The notes below the pieces were generated by a model that had not been told where the DNA came from, did not search any database, and saw nothing but the letters and a program-made list of their open reading frames with translations. Below are positions 1 to 7,531 of a DNA stretch of 64,000 nucleotides, in pieces (within the stretch, counting starts at the first letter, position 1; every line of letters starts with the position of its first letter). Source of the stretch: Novosphingopyxis iocasae (GTDB lineage Bacteria > Pseudomonadota > Alphaproteobacteria > Sphingomonadales > Sphingomonadaceae); assembly GCF_014334095.1 (NCBI RefSeq), contig NZ_CP060495.1, positions 705,001 through 769,000 of the forward strand, read 5' to 3'. Position numbers and translations under genes: made by a program.

Positions 1-108
1 CAGATCGACCATATATGCGATCGGAGCTGTGCTGTCATAACTCGGTGCCTGGGCGGAGGCGGGAACGGCAAGCGTAAGGGCGGCGGCGAGACTGAGGAAA
101 TGGCGCAT
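1..108 (-). CDS. D-alanyl-D-alanine carboxypeptidase (dacC-like), N-terminal part only
   Basis: Only the first 36 codons are inside the window; the gene runs off the left edge. The start is the ATG whose complement lies at 106-108. The visible protein begins with a clear Sec signal peptide (MRH, then a hydrophobic stretch, then a PASAQA cleavage region), so the product is exported. The first mature residues (APIAYMVDL) resemble the beginning of the penicillin-binding-protein 5/6 catalytic domain, which trims the pentapeptide of peptidoglycan. The active-site SxxK motif would lie beyond the edge and cannot be seen. The neighbours upstream on the same strand are rlpA and mltB, and mltB-rlpA-dacC is a common alphaproteobacterial order. 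The assignment therefore rests on the signal peptide, this short match and the context. Confidence 0.55.
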   Translation of the reverse strand, partial: MRHFLSLAAALTLAVPASAQAPSYDSTAPIAYMVDL

Positions 109-149
109 GAAATTCCGTCGATAGATGGAGTGAGGACAAACAGGTTCGA

Positions 150-965
150 TCAGCGATTCAGGATCATGGCGTCCGAATAGCCCGCCCGGCGCGCCGCTTC
201 CACCCCTACGCGTGCGGCTTCTCCAGAAGAATAGGGGCCGAGCAGCACCTGCCAGTGACCTGAGCCGCTTGGCCGAATGCTGGCGCCAAGGCGCGAAGCG
301 AGCCGCGACGCATTGGCCTTCTCCGAAAAACTGGCGACCTGAACATAGAGAACAGAGGATTGCGGCGCGACCTGTTGCGATGACGTCAAGCCGCCGCCTT
401 GGTTCAATCTGGCCCGCAGACCAGCGATTTCGCGCGGCGATGCGCTGGGCCGGTTAACGCGCTTGCCTTGGCGCAGGCGTCGGCGCTCGCTCTCGACCGG
501 TTCGACACGCCGGACCCGGACCGGCGCAATCCCTGCTGCCTTGACGCCAAGTTCTTCCGCCGCACCCTCTGAAAGATCGATAATGCGCCCCGCAACAAAT
601 GGCCCGCGGTCGTTGATGCGCAGAAGGATGGTGCGCCCGGTCTCCAGTGCAGTCACCTCGACATAGCTCGGTAGCGGCAGCGTGCGGTGCGCGCCGGTGA
701 TCGCGGACTTGTGAAAAGGCTCGCCCCGCGCCGTCGCTCTCCCCTCATGCGCGCCGCCGTACCAGCTGGCATAGCCTACCGCGTCATAAGCTGGATCATC
801 GGCGGGGACGTAGGTTGCGCCGCGCACAGTATAGGGAGCGCCGATCTTGACCGGACTGTCGGAAATTTCCCTAAGCTGCGGACCGCCGGAACAGGAAGCC
901 AGCGCGGCTGACATCAGCCCAAGAAAGATCAGCTTAGCGCTGGATCTGATCAGCAAGAAGGCCAA
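150..965 (-). CDS. rlpA: RlpA septal ring lipoprotein with SPOR domain
   Basis: This is a 271-residue outer-membrane lipoprotein. The signal peptide ends in a lipobox, LASC, with the lipidated cysteine at residue 25. A double-psi beta-barrel domain at about residues 60-150 carries the RlpA hallmarks YASWYGG and a later INDRGPF segment; this domain cleaves naked (amidase-trimmed) glycan strands at the septum in characterised RlpA proteins. A C-terminal SPOR domain (about 200-271, starting YVQVASF) binds denuded peptidoglycan at the division site. The reading frame overlaps the end of mltB by 32 bp. A later ATG at codon 18 would destroy the signal peptide, so the longer start is preferred. It is probably co-transcribed with mltB and the downstream carboxypeptidase. 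Confidence 0.92.
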   Translation of the reverse strand: MAFLLIRSSAKLIFLGLMSAALASCSGGPQLREISDSPVKIGAPYTVRGATYVPADDPAYDAVGYASWYGGAHEGRATARGEPFHKSAITGAHRTLPLPSYVEVTALETGRTILLRINDRGPFVAGRIIDLSEGAAEELGVKAAGIAPVRVRRVEPVESERRRLRQGKRVNRPSASPREIAGLRARLNQGGGLTSSQQVAPQSSVLYVQVASFSEKANASRLASRLGASIRPSGSGHWQVLLGPYSSGEAARVGVEAARRAGYSDAMILNR

Positions 966-1971
966 CCCCCATGGCGTAGAAATTCGAGCAATTATAATCC
1001 AGGATCGCGCGGTAATTACCGGTGAGCAGATAGGCCGTGTTGCCGGGGCCGTCGGGCTCCAGCAGCGTGGCGAGGATCCTGTCCTTGTCCTGCGGCCAGA
1101 AACCGGCCTGCGGGCGGAAGCCGAGTTGTTCCCATTCGGCCAACGTCATCCAGCGGCTATGCCGTTCGAACACGCGCGGGCAGCGCGTAGGCACGGTCCG
1201 ATTGCGGTAAGCGCTGCGATCAAAACCGGAGGGCACGTCCACCGCAACGCCCCAGGGCCGGTCCGCCCGCCATCCCGCGGCAACCAGATAATTGGCGATC
1301 GACGCCATCGCGTCCGCCTCGCTATCCCAGATGTCGGCAAAGCCGTTGCGGTCCTCGTCTACCGCGAGGCGCAAATAAACAGACGGCAGGAATTGCGGCT
1401 TGCCCATGGCGCCGGCCCAGCTGCCGGTCAATTTGGTGCGCGGAACGCCCCGATCGACCATCTTGAGCGCTGCTATCGCCTCCCCCTCGAACAAGGCACG
1501 GCGGCGTCCTTCATAAGCGAGCGTCGCCAGCGCGCTGATCGTATCGAAATTGCCGGTATAGCTGCCGAAATTGCTCTCCTTGCCGTAGATCGCGAGAATG
1601 ATGCCAGGCGGCACACCCAGTTCGCGCTCGATCTGATCAAGCTGGGGACGCAATTCGCGATATTTATCGCGGCCCGGCCCGGCCTTGCCGATAATAGCGC
1701 GCTGCTCATCCGACCCGGTAAACATCGGGATCGCACCGCTCCCCCCGCCCCCGCTCGCCTTCTGGTCGATGCGGATCGCGGTTTCGCTGAACGTAAGCGT
1801 GGGCAGAACGCGGTCGAGCGTAGCGGCGCTCACGCCTTCTGCCAGCGCAGCGGCGCGCAGCTGCGTCAGATAGGCCTGAAAGCCCGCAGCATCCTGCGCG
1901 AACGCCGGTTGAGAGCTGGCCAGCATCAGCGATGCAAGACCTGTGACGATTGCCAGAACAATACGCGGCAT
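934..1971 (-). CDS. mltB: Lytic murein transglycosylase B (SLT_2 family)
   Basis: This 345-residue protein has a Sec signal peptide (cleavage near AFAQ, residue 26) and no lipobox, so it is predicted to be periplasmic. The SLT_2/MltB-type catalytic domain covers about residues 28-325. The catalytic glutamate is visible in KESNFG (Glu132), followed by the family segments AMGKPQFLPS and NGFADIWD. MltB enzymes cleave the beta-1,4 bond between MurNAc and GlcNAc to give 1,6-anhydro ends. The C-terminal peptidoglycan-binding domain found in some relatives is absent. A purine-rich ribosome site (AAGGGAG) sits 6-7 nt before the ATG. It is first in the rlpA/dacC group and faces tRNA-Ser divergently. 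Confidence 0.9.
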   Translation of the reverse strand: MPRIVLAIVTGLASLMLASSQPAFAQDAAGFQAYLTQLRAAALAEGVSAATLDRVLPTLTFSETAIRIDQKASGGGGSGAIPMFTGSDEQRAIIGKAGPGRDKYRELRPQLDQIERELGVPPGIILAIYGKESNFGSYTGNFDTISALATLAYEGRRRALFEGEAIAALKMVDRGVPRTKLTGSWAGAMGKPQFLPSVYLRLAVDEDRNGFADIWDSEADAMASIANYLVAAGWRADRPWGVAVDVPSGFDRSAYRNRTVPTRCPRVFERHSRWMTLAEWEQLGFRPQAGFWPQDKDRILATLLEPDGPGNTAYLLTGNYRAILDYNCSNFYAMGVGLLADQIQR

Positions 1972-2148
1972 GAAGAACTCCCTTGGGCCACAAATCTATG
2001 GTGCAGCGTCGTTGTCGCACGGATGAACCGCGCGCGAAACCGCAAATGGTCGCCGCTTCGACACGCTTCAGCGCAAGGCTAGGCAGCGGCGTAGCACCGC
2101 GCTAAGGGAACCCGCGACCGGACGGCTCGAACAGGCCTGTCCAGCACC

Positions 2149-2236
2149 GGAAGGGTGGCAGAGTGGTCGATTGCAGCGGTCTTGAAAACCGCCGATGCGC
2201 AAGCATCCGTGGGTTCGAATCCCACCCCTTCCGCCA
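2149..2236 (+). tRNA. tRNA-Ser (anticodon UGA)
   Basis: The 5' acceptor strand GGAAGGG pairs with CCCTTCC at 2226-2232, the discriminator base is G and the CCA end is encoded (2234-2236). The anticodon arm contains CGGTCTTGAAAACCG, which places TGA in the anticodon position. A long variable arm (GATGCGCAAGCATC) is typical of class II serine tRNAs. The T arm reads GGGTTCGAATCCC. It decodes UCA and related serine codons. Confidence 0.97.
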
Positions 2237-2654
2237 GTTAACTGGGGAATGCGCGGCTTAGCGGACACGAGCAAAATTCGCTGATACTAAATTATCAGAT
2301 TTTGGCGGTTTATAGCGATTTTATCCGGCTATTTTATTTCGATACAAGATCGTCATCTGCGCAGGAGTGCGGATAGATTGGCTATTACTAATCGCGTGCC
2401 GAAGCTATCGGAGCTAAATTCGAGATGTTGGATGCTTCTCGCATGCCCAAAACCACGGCCCGCCGAAGGCAGTGCGGAGCATTACCCGAAGATTGGTAAG
2501 CGTATTCGACCAGTGGTCGGACGACGGGATCGGCGGTACGGCTGACCAAGCTTGTTCGCTTAATTGCATGCAAAGTCTGTTACAACATTTCCTGTACGCA
2601 ACCCATCTTCCACCAGAAATAGTTTGGCTTGTAATGCCCCTCAGCCAGTGCGGT
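2237..2654. other. Gene-free stretch between tRNA-Ser and the EPS locus
   Basis: About 420 bp carry no convincing reading frame. The composition is visibly more AT-rich than the flanking genes (for example around 2270-2345), as often seen next to tRNA genes that serve as integration sites. I found no integrase remnant and no second copy of the tRNA 3' end at the other side of the EPS locus. A short TTGCATGCAA palindrome is at 2564-2573. No function can be assigned. Confidence 0.5.
2281..2304 (+). terminator. Possible terminator after tRNA-Ser
   Basis: A hairpin of six base pairs (CTGATA with TATCAG, six-base loop) is followed by ATTTT. It lies 45 bp after the CCA end, in an AT-rich stretch. 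The stem has only two G-C pairs, so the call is weak. Confidence 0.35.
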
Positions 2655-4068
2655 CTATAATTCGGCTGCGGCGGACCATTTTTCGATTTTGCGATAAACG
2701 GTGGAAGGGTTGATCGCCAAATCCTTGGCTGCGGGTCACGTTTCCCTGATTGCGCTTGATGGCCGCCTGGATGACGATCCGCTCGATTTGCTCCAGCGTA
2801 AGTCCTTCGAGGTCCGCCAAGTCGATCGCATCAGCGGGTTTGGTGGCGCTCTGCGGCAACGGATCGCGAAGGGCGTCGCAGGCCAGGAGCGGCTTTGGGA
2901 CCGTTCCCGCCGGATGGGCAGTGAGCTGAACGTCCACCTCCTCGCCCGGTGCGGTAACGATGGCTCGGCGCAGGGCGTTTTGCAATTCGCGGACATTGCC
3001 GGGCCAAGGATGGGTAGCAATCTGCGCGCGGCTGGATGCGCTCAGGCGCATGTTCGGGCGGCGCTCCTCCTCGGCAATAGCTTGCGTCAGGCGATCGGCC
3101 AATAGCAGGATGTCGTTGCCCCGGTCGCGTAGCGGCGGAAGATGGATGGGTATGACGTTGAGGCGGTAAAAGAGGTCTTCGCGAAAGCGCCCCTCGGCAA
3201 CTTCGCGAAGCGGGTCTCGATTGGTTGCGCACACAATCCGCACATCCACTGCTTCAGCCTTGGAGGAGCCCACACGTTGGATCATGCCTGTCTGCAGAAA
3301 GCGCAACAGCTTCACCTGCAGTTTGAGCTCCATCTCGCAGATTTCATCCAGAAACAATGTGCCGCCATCGGCTGCCTTCGCCGCGCCGATGCGATTTTCG
3401 ACGGCACCGGTAAACGCACCTTTGACATGGCCGAACAACTCGCTTTCCAGCAGATTTTCGGGAATGGCGCCGCAATTAATCGCGACGAAGGCCTTGCGAC
3501 TGCGCCGCGAGGATGCATGCAGCGCCTCGGCGGTCACTTCCTTGCCCGTTCCGCTTTCCCCCGTCACAAATACGGCCGCCCTTGAATCGGAGACCTGTTC
3601 GATCGTGCGGAATACTGCCTTCATCGCGGCCGACTGTCCGATGAACCCGTGGAAGCCGTCGGCGGTGGAGCGGCTTTCCGACCTCGCCTCCCCTCGGCCA
3701 GTGTCCTGACGCTGTGTTACGGCCGACCTGACGGTGGCGAGCAGCCGGGTACCCGCGACCGGCTTTACGAGAAAATCGAACGCGCCCAGCCGCATGGCGG
3801 ATATCGCCCGCGAGAGCGAACCGTCGGACGTGATGACAATGAAAGCCGGGGAAGTATCATCGCCCTCTTCGAGCAACGACAGACCGTCGCCGTCAGGCAA
3901 TTGCAAATCAAGGAGCGCTGCCGCGAAGACTTTTTCGCCTACCGCCTCGCGCGCTTCCGCAAGCGTGGAAGCCAAGGTGACGGCATAGCCCGCTTCCTCA
4001 AGCTGCGCCGCATAACCCAGTGCAAGTGATGGGCTGTCTTCGATGATCAATATGTTCGGCTTGGCCAT
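2641..4068 (-). CDS. Sigma-54 dependent response regulator (NtrC/PrsR-like), helix-turn-helix frameshifted
   Basis: This is an enhancer-binding transcription activator. An N-terminal receiver domain (about 4-118) has the acidic pair Glu10/Asp11, the phospho-acceptor Asp54 and Lys102 in FLVKP. A central AAA+ domain (about 140-375) has Walker A GESGTGKE (170-177), the sigma-54 contacting loop GAFTGA (217-222) and Walker B GGTLFLDE (235-242). The Fis-type DNA-binding domain starts normally (RNQGNVTR) but changes frame after residue 446, at 2730/2731. In the other frame the family sequence continues as AKDLAINPSTVYRKIEKW and stops at 2655, giving about 471 residues once two bases are restored. 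As written, the protein is 475 residues with an aberrant tail and no recognition helix. It lies 3 bp after the H-NOX gene, in the same operon. By location it should control the EPS genes from their sigma-54 promoters. The frameshift could be real or a sequence error. Confidence 0.85.
   Translation of the reverse strand: MAKPNILIIEDSPSLALGYAAQLEEAGYAVTLASTLAEAREAVGEKVFAAALLDLQLPDGDGLSLLEEGDDTSPAFIVITSDGSLSRAISAMRLGAFDFLVKPVAGTRLLATVRSAVTQRQDTGRGEARSESRSTADGFHGFIGQSAAMKAVFRTIEQVSDSRAAVFVTGESGTGKEVTAEALHASSRRSRKAFVAINCGAIPENLLESELFGHVKGAFTGAVENRIGAAKAADGGTLFLDEICEMELKLQVKLLRFLQTGMIQRVGSSKAEAVDVRIVCATNRDPLREVAEGRFREDLFYRLNVIPIHLPPLRDRGNDILLLADRLTQAIAEEERRPNMRLSASSRAQIATHPWPGNVRELQNALRRAIVTAPGEEVDVQLTAHPAGTVPKPLLACDALRDPLPQSATKPADAIDLADLEGLTLEQIERIVIQAAIKRNQGNVTRSQGFGDQPFHRLSQNRKMVRRSRIIDRTG
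2655..2731 (-). pseudogene. Displaced C-terminal helix-turn-helix of the sigma-54 activator
   Basis: Read in the frame shifted against the preceding coding sequence, this segment encodes AKDLAINPSTVYRKIEKW followed by SAAAEL and a TAG stop at 2655-2657. That is the second half of a Fis-type helix-turn-helix. Compared with the family pattern GNVTRAAKDL, two bases (GC or CG) are missing where a CGCGCA run would be expected. A two-base slip in a CG repeat would explain it. Confidence 0.75.
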
Positions 4069-4071
4069 AAT

Positions 4072-4605
4072 CTATCCCGTCAGCGCGAATTCGGCGCTGG
4101 AACCTTCCTCATTTGCGGTGATCCATTCCAATTTTCGACCATCCCCGAAATGCTTCATCGCGCCGGTCACCAAGCCATGCGCGATATGGGCGAAAGGCCG
4201 GTGGGACGAATAGTGGACATGCAGCGTATCGCCATTCGATACGGTCATTACTTCTGGCGGATTGGCATCCGGATAGAGCACCCTCACCTCCTCATGGATA
4301 TGATCTCCGACATGAGAAAGAAGCGCCTCGGCAGTCGCGTATCGCCCGACGATCTCGGCATAGAGCACGGTAAAGCGGTCGAACAGATAGGCGCCGAAAT
4401 CGGTGCATAAGGCGGCGAAATCGGCGCCGCTTTCGCGCGAGGCCGCCTCGACGACGCGGACCGCTTCCTGCCAGGGATACTGGCCGACTCGCGTGTAGAC
4501 TCCGCCATGCTCGAGTCCGGCTTGGGCCAAAACCTTCTCAGCGAATACCGGGCCTCCAGTGAGATCGAGAAATCGGACGAGTTCCGTAAAGACAATTCCT
4601 TTCAC
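4072..4605 (-). CDS. H-NOX haem-binding gas sensor protein
   Basis: A stand-alone 177-residue H-NOX domain, the usual length for this family, which opens with MKGIVF. The proximal haem ligand is His104, in HEEVRVLYP and followed by the conserved PP at +12/+13. The propionate-contacting YxSxR motif is Tyr132-Ser134-Arg136. By hand alignment to the Thermoanaerobacter H-NOX, the position of its O2-binding distal tyrosine (Tyr140) is an isoleucine here (Ile141), which suggests an NO sensor rather than an O2 binder. The start is GTG with AGGAG a few bases upstream. Known H-NOX proteins act by binding a histidine kinase or cyclic-di-GMP enzyme; here the gene is joined to a sigma-54 activator with 3 bp between them, behind its own sigma-54 promoter. 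The partner protein is inferred. Confidence 0.9.
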   Translation of the reverse strand: MKGIVFTELVRFLDLTGGPVFAEKVLAQAGLEHGGVYTRVGQYPWQEAVRVVEAASRESGADFAALCTDFGAYLFDRFTVLYAEIVGRYATAEALLSHVGDHIHEEVRVLYPDANPPEVMTVSNGDTLHVHYSSHRPFAHIAHGLVTGAMKHFGDGRKLEWITANEEGSSAEFALTG

Positions 4606-4640
4606 AATAGGCTCCTGCTTCTTCCTAGGCCTGAGCCTGC

Positions 4641-4660
4641 ATGCAAGAAACGTGCCGCCC
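4641..4660 (-). promoter_or_regulatory. Sigma-54 promoter of the H-NOX/activator operon
   Basis: On the minus strand the sequence CGGCACGTTTCTTGCA fits the -24/-12 consensus: GG at 4656-4655, exactly ten bases, then GC at 4644-4643. Transcription would start near 4631, leaving a leader of about 26 nt that contains the AGGAG site of the GTG start at 4605. The activator that needs this promoter class is the second gene of the operon, so autoregulation is likely. Confidence 0.82.
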
Positions 4661-4703
4661 GCCAGTGGCCGGGGAAAAAGCGCCGATCTGACAAGAGATC
4701 GAT

Positions 4704-4780
4704 TGCAAACTGCGAATATCTTTTGCGGATTGCGAAAGGATTAACGCATTTTGCGAAAATCAACGCTCGCATTTTGCGTG
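4704..4780. promoter_or_regulatory. Array of four GCA-N3-TGC palindromes (upstream activator sites)
   Basis: Four similar inverted repeats occur in tandem: TTGCAAACTGCGAA (centre about 4709), TTGCGGATTGCGAA (4729), ACGCATTTTGCGAA (4750) and TCGCATTTTGCGTG (4773). The ideal form is TTCGCA-N3-TGCGAA. Centre spacing is 20, 21 and 23 bp, about two helical turns. The array lies 78-142 bp upstream of the predicted H-NOX start site and 65-129 bp upstream of the predicted wza start site on the other strand. This is the usual position for sigma-54 enhancer sites. The second array at 13163-13246 has the same form. Confidence 0.8.
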
Positions 4781-4810
4781 GACCGCCCAGGCCCCCTCGC
4801 GGCGGCCCGG

Positions 4811-4826
4811 TTGGCACGGAGCTTGA
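4811..4826 (+). promoter_or_regulatory. Sigma-54 promoter of the wza-wzz-wzy operon
   Basis: TTGGCACGGAGCTTGA matches the -24 box perfectly (TTGGCACG) with GG at 4813-4814. After ten bases the -12 dinucleotide is GA rather than GC. The predicted start is near 4838, between the promoter and the GTG start chosen at 4860. The same GA variant occurs in the flippase promoter at 13094-13114. Confidence 0.72.
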
Positions 4827-4859
4827 ACAGGCATCCGCAGTACAATGCGGAGATTGATC

Positions 4860-6107
4860 GTGACCTCTATTCCTACCCGGGCTTCGTCATCGCTTCTATG
4901 CCTGGCCGCGCTTCTGGCCGGGTGCGTGAGCGGTCCGGCACCCGTAAATCATCGCAGCGCCGTTTATGCTGCGGAACAGATCGCGAGTAGCGGAAGCGGT
5001 CATCCTAGCGGAAAATGGGCCGACGATACGCCATTGGCCAGCAGTGCCTCCGTCTGCAACTCGCAGACTCCGCGCGAGCTGGAGGCATACCGCCATGCGC
5101 GGATCGATGAGTTCGCGGCGCAAACGGCTCCGCTCGCCCCCGGAGACCGTCTCTCCGTTCGAATTCTCGGAGATGCCGATCGCCTCTCCGGAACCTATGT
5201 CGTCGATACCGACGGCACCGTTCGCCTGCGCGGGATCTCCCCCACCCGCGCAGGCGGCGGCTCACTCGACGCCTTCGCGACATCCCTGCGCGAAAAGCTT
5301 GTAGCGGAAGGTATCGTGAAACCGCTGCGCAATGCGGTGAACGTAGCGCTCATCGAATCAGGCGGTGTTCCGGTCGCGGTCACCGGAGCGGTGTTTCAGG
5401 CCCAAGCCGTGCGTATAGGTGAGCGCACGGCCGATAGCCGGATCGGCCTGAAAGAAGGGGATTCGAGCGGCGATGCCAATGGCGCGCGTTCGGTCGCCGC
5501 GGCGATCCGGGCGGCCGGGGGCGTGCGTCCCGATGCGGATGTGCAGCGCGTGTATTTGATCAGAGGTCAGGCCTATGTGGAGCTCGACCTTTCCGGACTG
5601 GTCCATGGCCAGTCGGCACAGGATGTCGCGGTCACCGCTGGCGATCGTATCATGGTGCCCAGCCGCAGCTGCTTCGACGCCAAGCTTGCGCGTCTGACCC
5701 CGCTGACGCCCCCGGGCATCCGCGTCTACATGTCGAACCTGACGCGCAGCGCCAACAACAATGCCGGCGCTGCGATCGGTAAGGACACCACGTCGCTCCC
5801 CTATGGCACGCGGCTTTTGCAGGCCCTCGTCGCGGCCAACTGTGTCGGCGGAAGCTACATGCAGTCCGACCGCAGAGCCGTTCTGATTTCGCGCAACCCG
5901 ATCAACGGGCGCAGCATGGTGATAGAGCGCGATATCGAGAAGTTGGTGCGTGGGGCGGACCGGGATGCCTATGATCCCTACTTGATGCCGGGCGACGCCA
6001 TCGCCTGTTACGACAGCCGCTGGACCAACCTGTCGGAAGCCGTCGGGCTGATTTCCCAAGGCATCAGCACGGTAACGCCCGCCATCCTGCTGGACAGCGC
6101 CCTGTGA
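4860..6107 (+). CDS. Wza/GumB-type polysaccharide export lipoprotein
   Basis: An outer-membrane auxiliary (OPX) protein, predicted to form the exit channel for the polymer. The signal peptide has a lipobox LLAGC (lipid cysteine at residue 22 from the chosen start). A Poly_export domain follows (around APGDRLSVRILGD and TDGTVRLRG), then SLBB-like ligand-binding repeats. The length, about 415 residues, is normal for the family. I chose the GTG at 4860 because GGAGA lies 6 nt before it and the predicted transcript starts at about 4838; an ATG at 4845 would have almost no leader and no ribosome site, but would add only five residues. The next gene's GTG overlaps this stop by 4 bp. First gene of the EPS export operon. 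Confidence 0.88.
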   Translation: MTSIPTRASSSLLCLAALLAGCVSGPAPVNHRSAVYAAEQIASSGSGHPSGKWADDTPLASSASVCNSQTPRELEAYRHARIDEFAAQTAPLAPGDRLSVRILGDADRLSGTYVVDTDGTVRLRGISPTRAGGGSLDAFATSLREKLVAEGIVKPLRNAVNVALIESGGVPVAVTGAVFQAQAVRIGERTADSRIGLKEGDSSGDANGARSVAAAIRAAGGVRPDADVQRVYLIRGQAYVELDLSGLVHGQSAQDVAVTAGDRIMVPSRSCFDAKLARLTPLTPPGIRVYMSNLTRSANNNAGAAIGKDTTSLPYGTRLLQALVAANCVGGSYMQSDRRAVLISRNPINGRSMVIERDIEKLVRGADRDAYDPYLMPGDAIACYDSRWTNLSEAVGLISQGISTVTPAILLDSAL

Positions 6108-7531
6108 AACACACCCCTATAACTCGCGGCGCGGCCGAAACCCCGCGCGTCCTGCTTCGCATCTGGTCTTTCATCCGTGACGGTTTGCCGTCGGTTGGTC
6201 GCTACCGCCGATATCTGGTCGCGCTGGCCGGCCCGCTCGCCGTCATCTGGACCCTCACCCTCTTTTACATATTGGTGGCGCCGGATCGTTTCGACAGCAA
6301 GATGACGCTGATTCTGCCGGGCACGGGGGTCGGCGGATCGCTGCACCTCGAATCCATCGGGCAAGCGACCACGAACACGTCTTCGGCCTTTTCCAGTCCC
6401 TCGCTCAGCCCGACCGAAAACTACAAACGCCTCCTGACGTCGGACATCGTTCTGCGTGACGCGGCAAAGCGCGCGCAGGAGGAAGAGGGCGCCTTTCCTT
6501 CGCCCGGAATAAAGCTCATCGATCAGACCAATCTGATCGAGGTCGAAATGCCGGCAGGCGATCCCGCTCAGGCGCAGAAGCGCATGATCGCGCTGCAGCA
6601 GGCCTTTCTCAGCGCATTGGAGACGCTGCGCGCGGATGAAGCGATCGCGCGCGAGAATGCGGATGCCGCCCGGATCGCCGAGCTCGAAGCGAAAGTGGAT
6701 CAGGCACAGAAAGCATTGCTGGATTTTCAGGGAGAAACCGGCCTCGTCTCGCTCGATCAATTCGCAGGGCGTGTGAGCGCGCTCGACCAACTGAAAGCTA
6801 GCGAGCGGGAACGTCGCGTCCGGCTTGCGGAAAGCCGCGGGGGTGCCGGACGGCTGGCATCGAGCCTGGATATTTCGTTGCCGCGTGCGCGTACGGCCAT
6901 GCGGCTGAAGGCCGACCCCCAATTTCGTGAGTTGCTCTCACGTTACACCGCTTTGTCTTCACAGCATGCAGAGACCGGTGCCACGCTGGGCGACGGCCAT
7001 GAAAAGATGGAAAAGCTGTCGGTCGAGCGCGACGCGCTTCGCGAAGCATTGGTAGCGCGCGGCCGCACCATCGCGGGAATGGGCGGTGCGCAGGTGCTGG
7101 CCTTTGCCGACATCGCGGTGTCCGATACGCGCGAAAACCTGTTCGCGACGCTGACCGAACGCGACGCAGACAGAAACGGCCACGGGGCCGCGCTGACCGA
7201 ATTGCGACGCCAGATCGGCGAACAGAGCAGCCATTCCGGACGGCTGGTCGAGCAAGCCTCCCAGCTTGCCCGCCTGACCCGCGATCTTCGCGTGGCCGAA
7301 GCCGTGTTCAGCTCCGCATTGGCGCGGCTCGATACCAACAAGTCGGATCCTTTCGCATCCTATCCGCTCGTTCAGACTCTGGAATCCCCTTCCCTTCCGC
7401 GCGTCCGGTCGGCACCATCACCCATCCTGGCGCTCTTCGGAGCGGTGGGCGCCACGATTTTCACCTTGCTGGGATTCCTGCTGCTATGGCTGCGCCAGCC
7501 GATCATCCGCAAACTGCTCCCGAACGCCTGA
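6104..7531 (+). CDS. Wzz/GumC-type polysaccharide co-polymerase (chain-length control)
   Basis: A 475-residue inner-membrane protein with one transmembrane segment near residues 37-60 and another near 440-465. A long alpha-helical periplasmic region rich in Glu, Ala and Arg heptads (about 155-415) lies between them. This is the architecture of polysaccharide co-polymerases that set chain length and bridge to the Wza channel. A proline-rich element before the second membrane segment (ESPSLPRVRSAPSP) is typical. The cytoplasmic tail is only about 10 residues long and there is no BY-kinase domain in it or next to it. The GTG start overlaps the wza stop (GTGA). The wzy-like gene begins inside its last 46 bp. 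Confidence 0.85.
   Translation: MKHTPITRGAAETPRVLLRIWSFIRDGLPSVGRYRRYLVALAGPLAVIWTLTLFYILVAPDRFDSKMTLILPGTGVGGSLHLESIGQATTNTSSAFSSPSLSPTENYKRLLTSDIVLRDAAKRAQEEEGAFPSPGIKLIDQTNLIEVEMPAGDPAQAQKRMIALQQAFLSALETLRADEAIARENADAARIAELEAKVDQAQKALLDFQGETGLVSLDQFAGRVSALDQLKASERERRVRLAESRGGAGRLASSLDISLPRARTAMRLKADPQFRELLSRYTALSSQHAETGATLGDGHEKMEKLSVERDALREALVARGRTIAGMGGAQVLAFADIAVSDTRENLFATLTERDADRNGHGAALTELRRQIGEQSSHSGRLVEQASQLARLTRDLRVAEAVFSSALARLDTNKSDPFASYPLVQTLESPSLPRVRSAPSPILALFGAVGATIFTLLGFLLLWLRQPIIRKLLPNA

Noticed and set aside
847-2082. A 411-codon plus-strand frame
   Set aside because: It lies opposite mltB and rlpA and follows from their GC-rich codon use; it has no domain signature and no ribosome site.
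2068-2274. A 68-codon minus-strand frame across tRNA-Ser
   Set aside because: Its translation is the well-known artefact obtained by reading a serine tRNA gene on the wrong strand.
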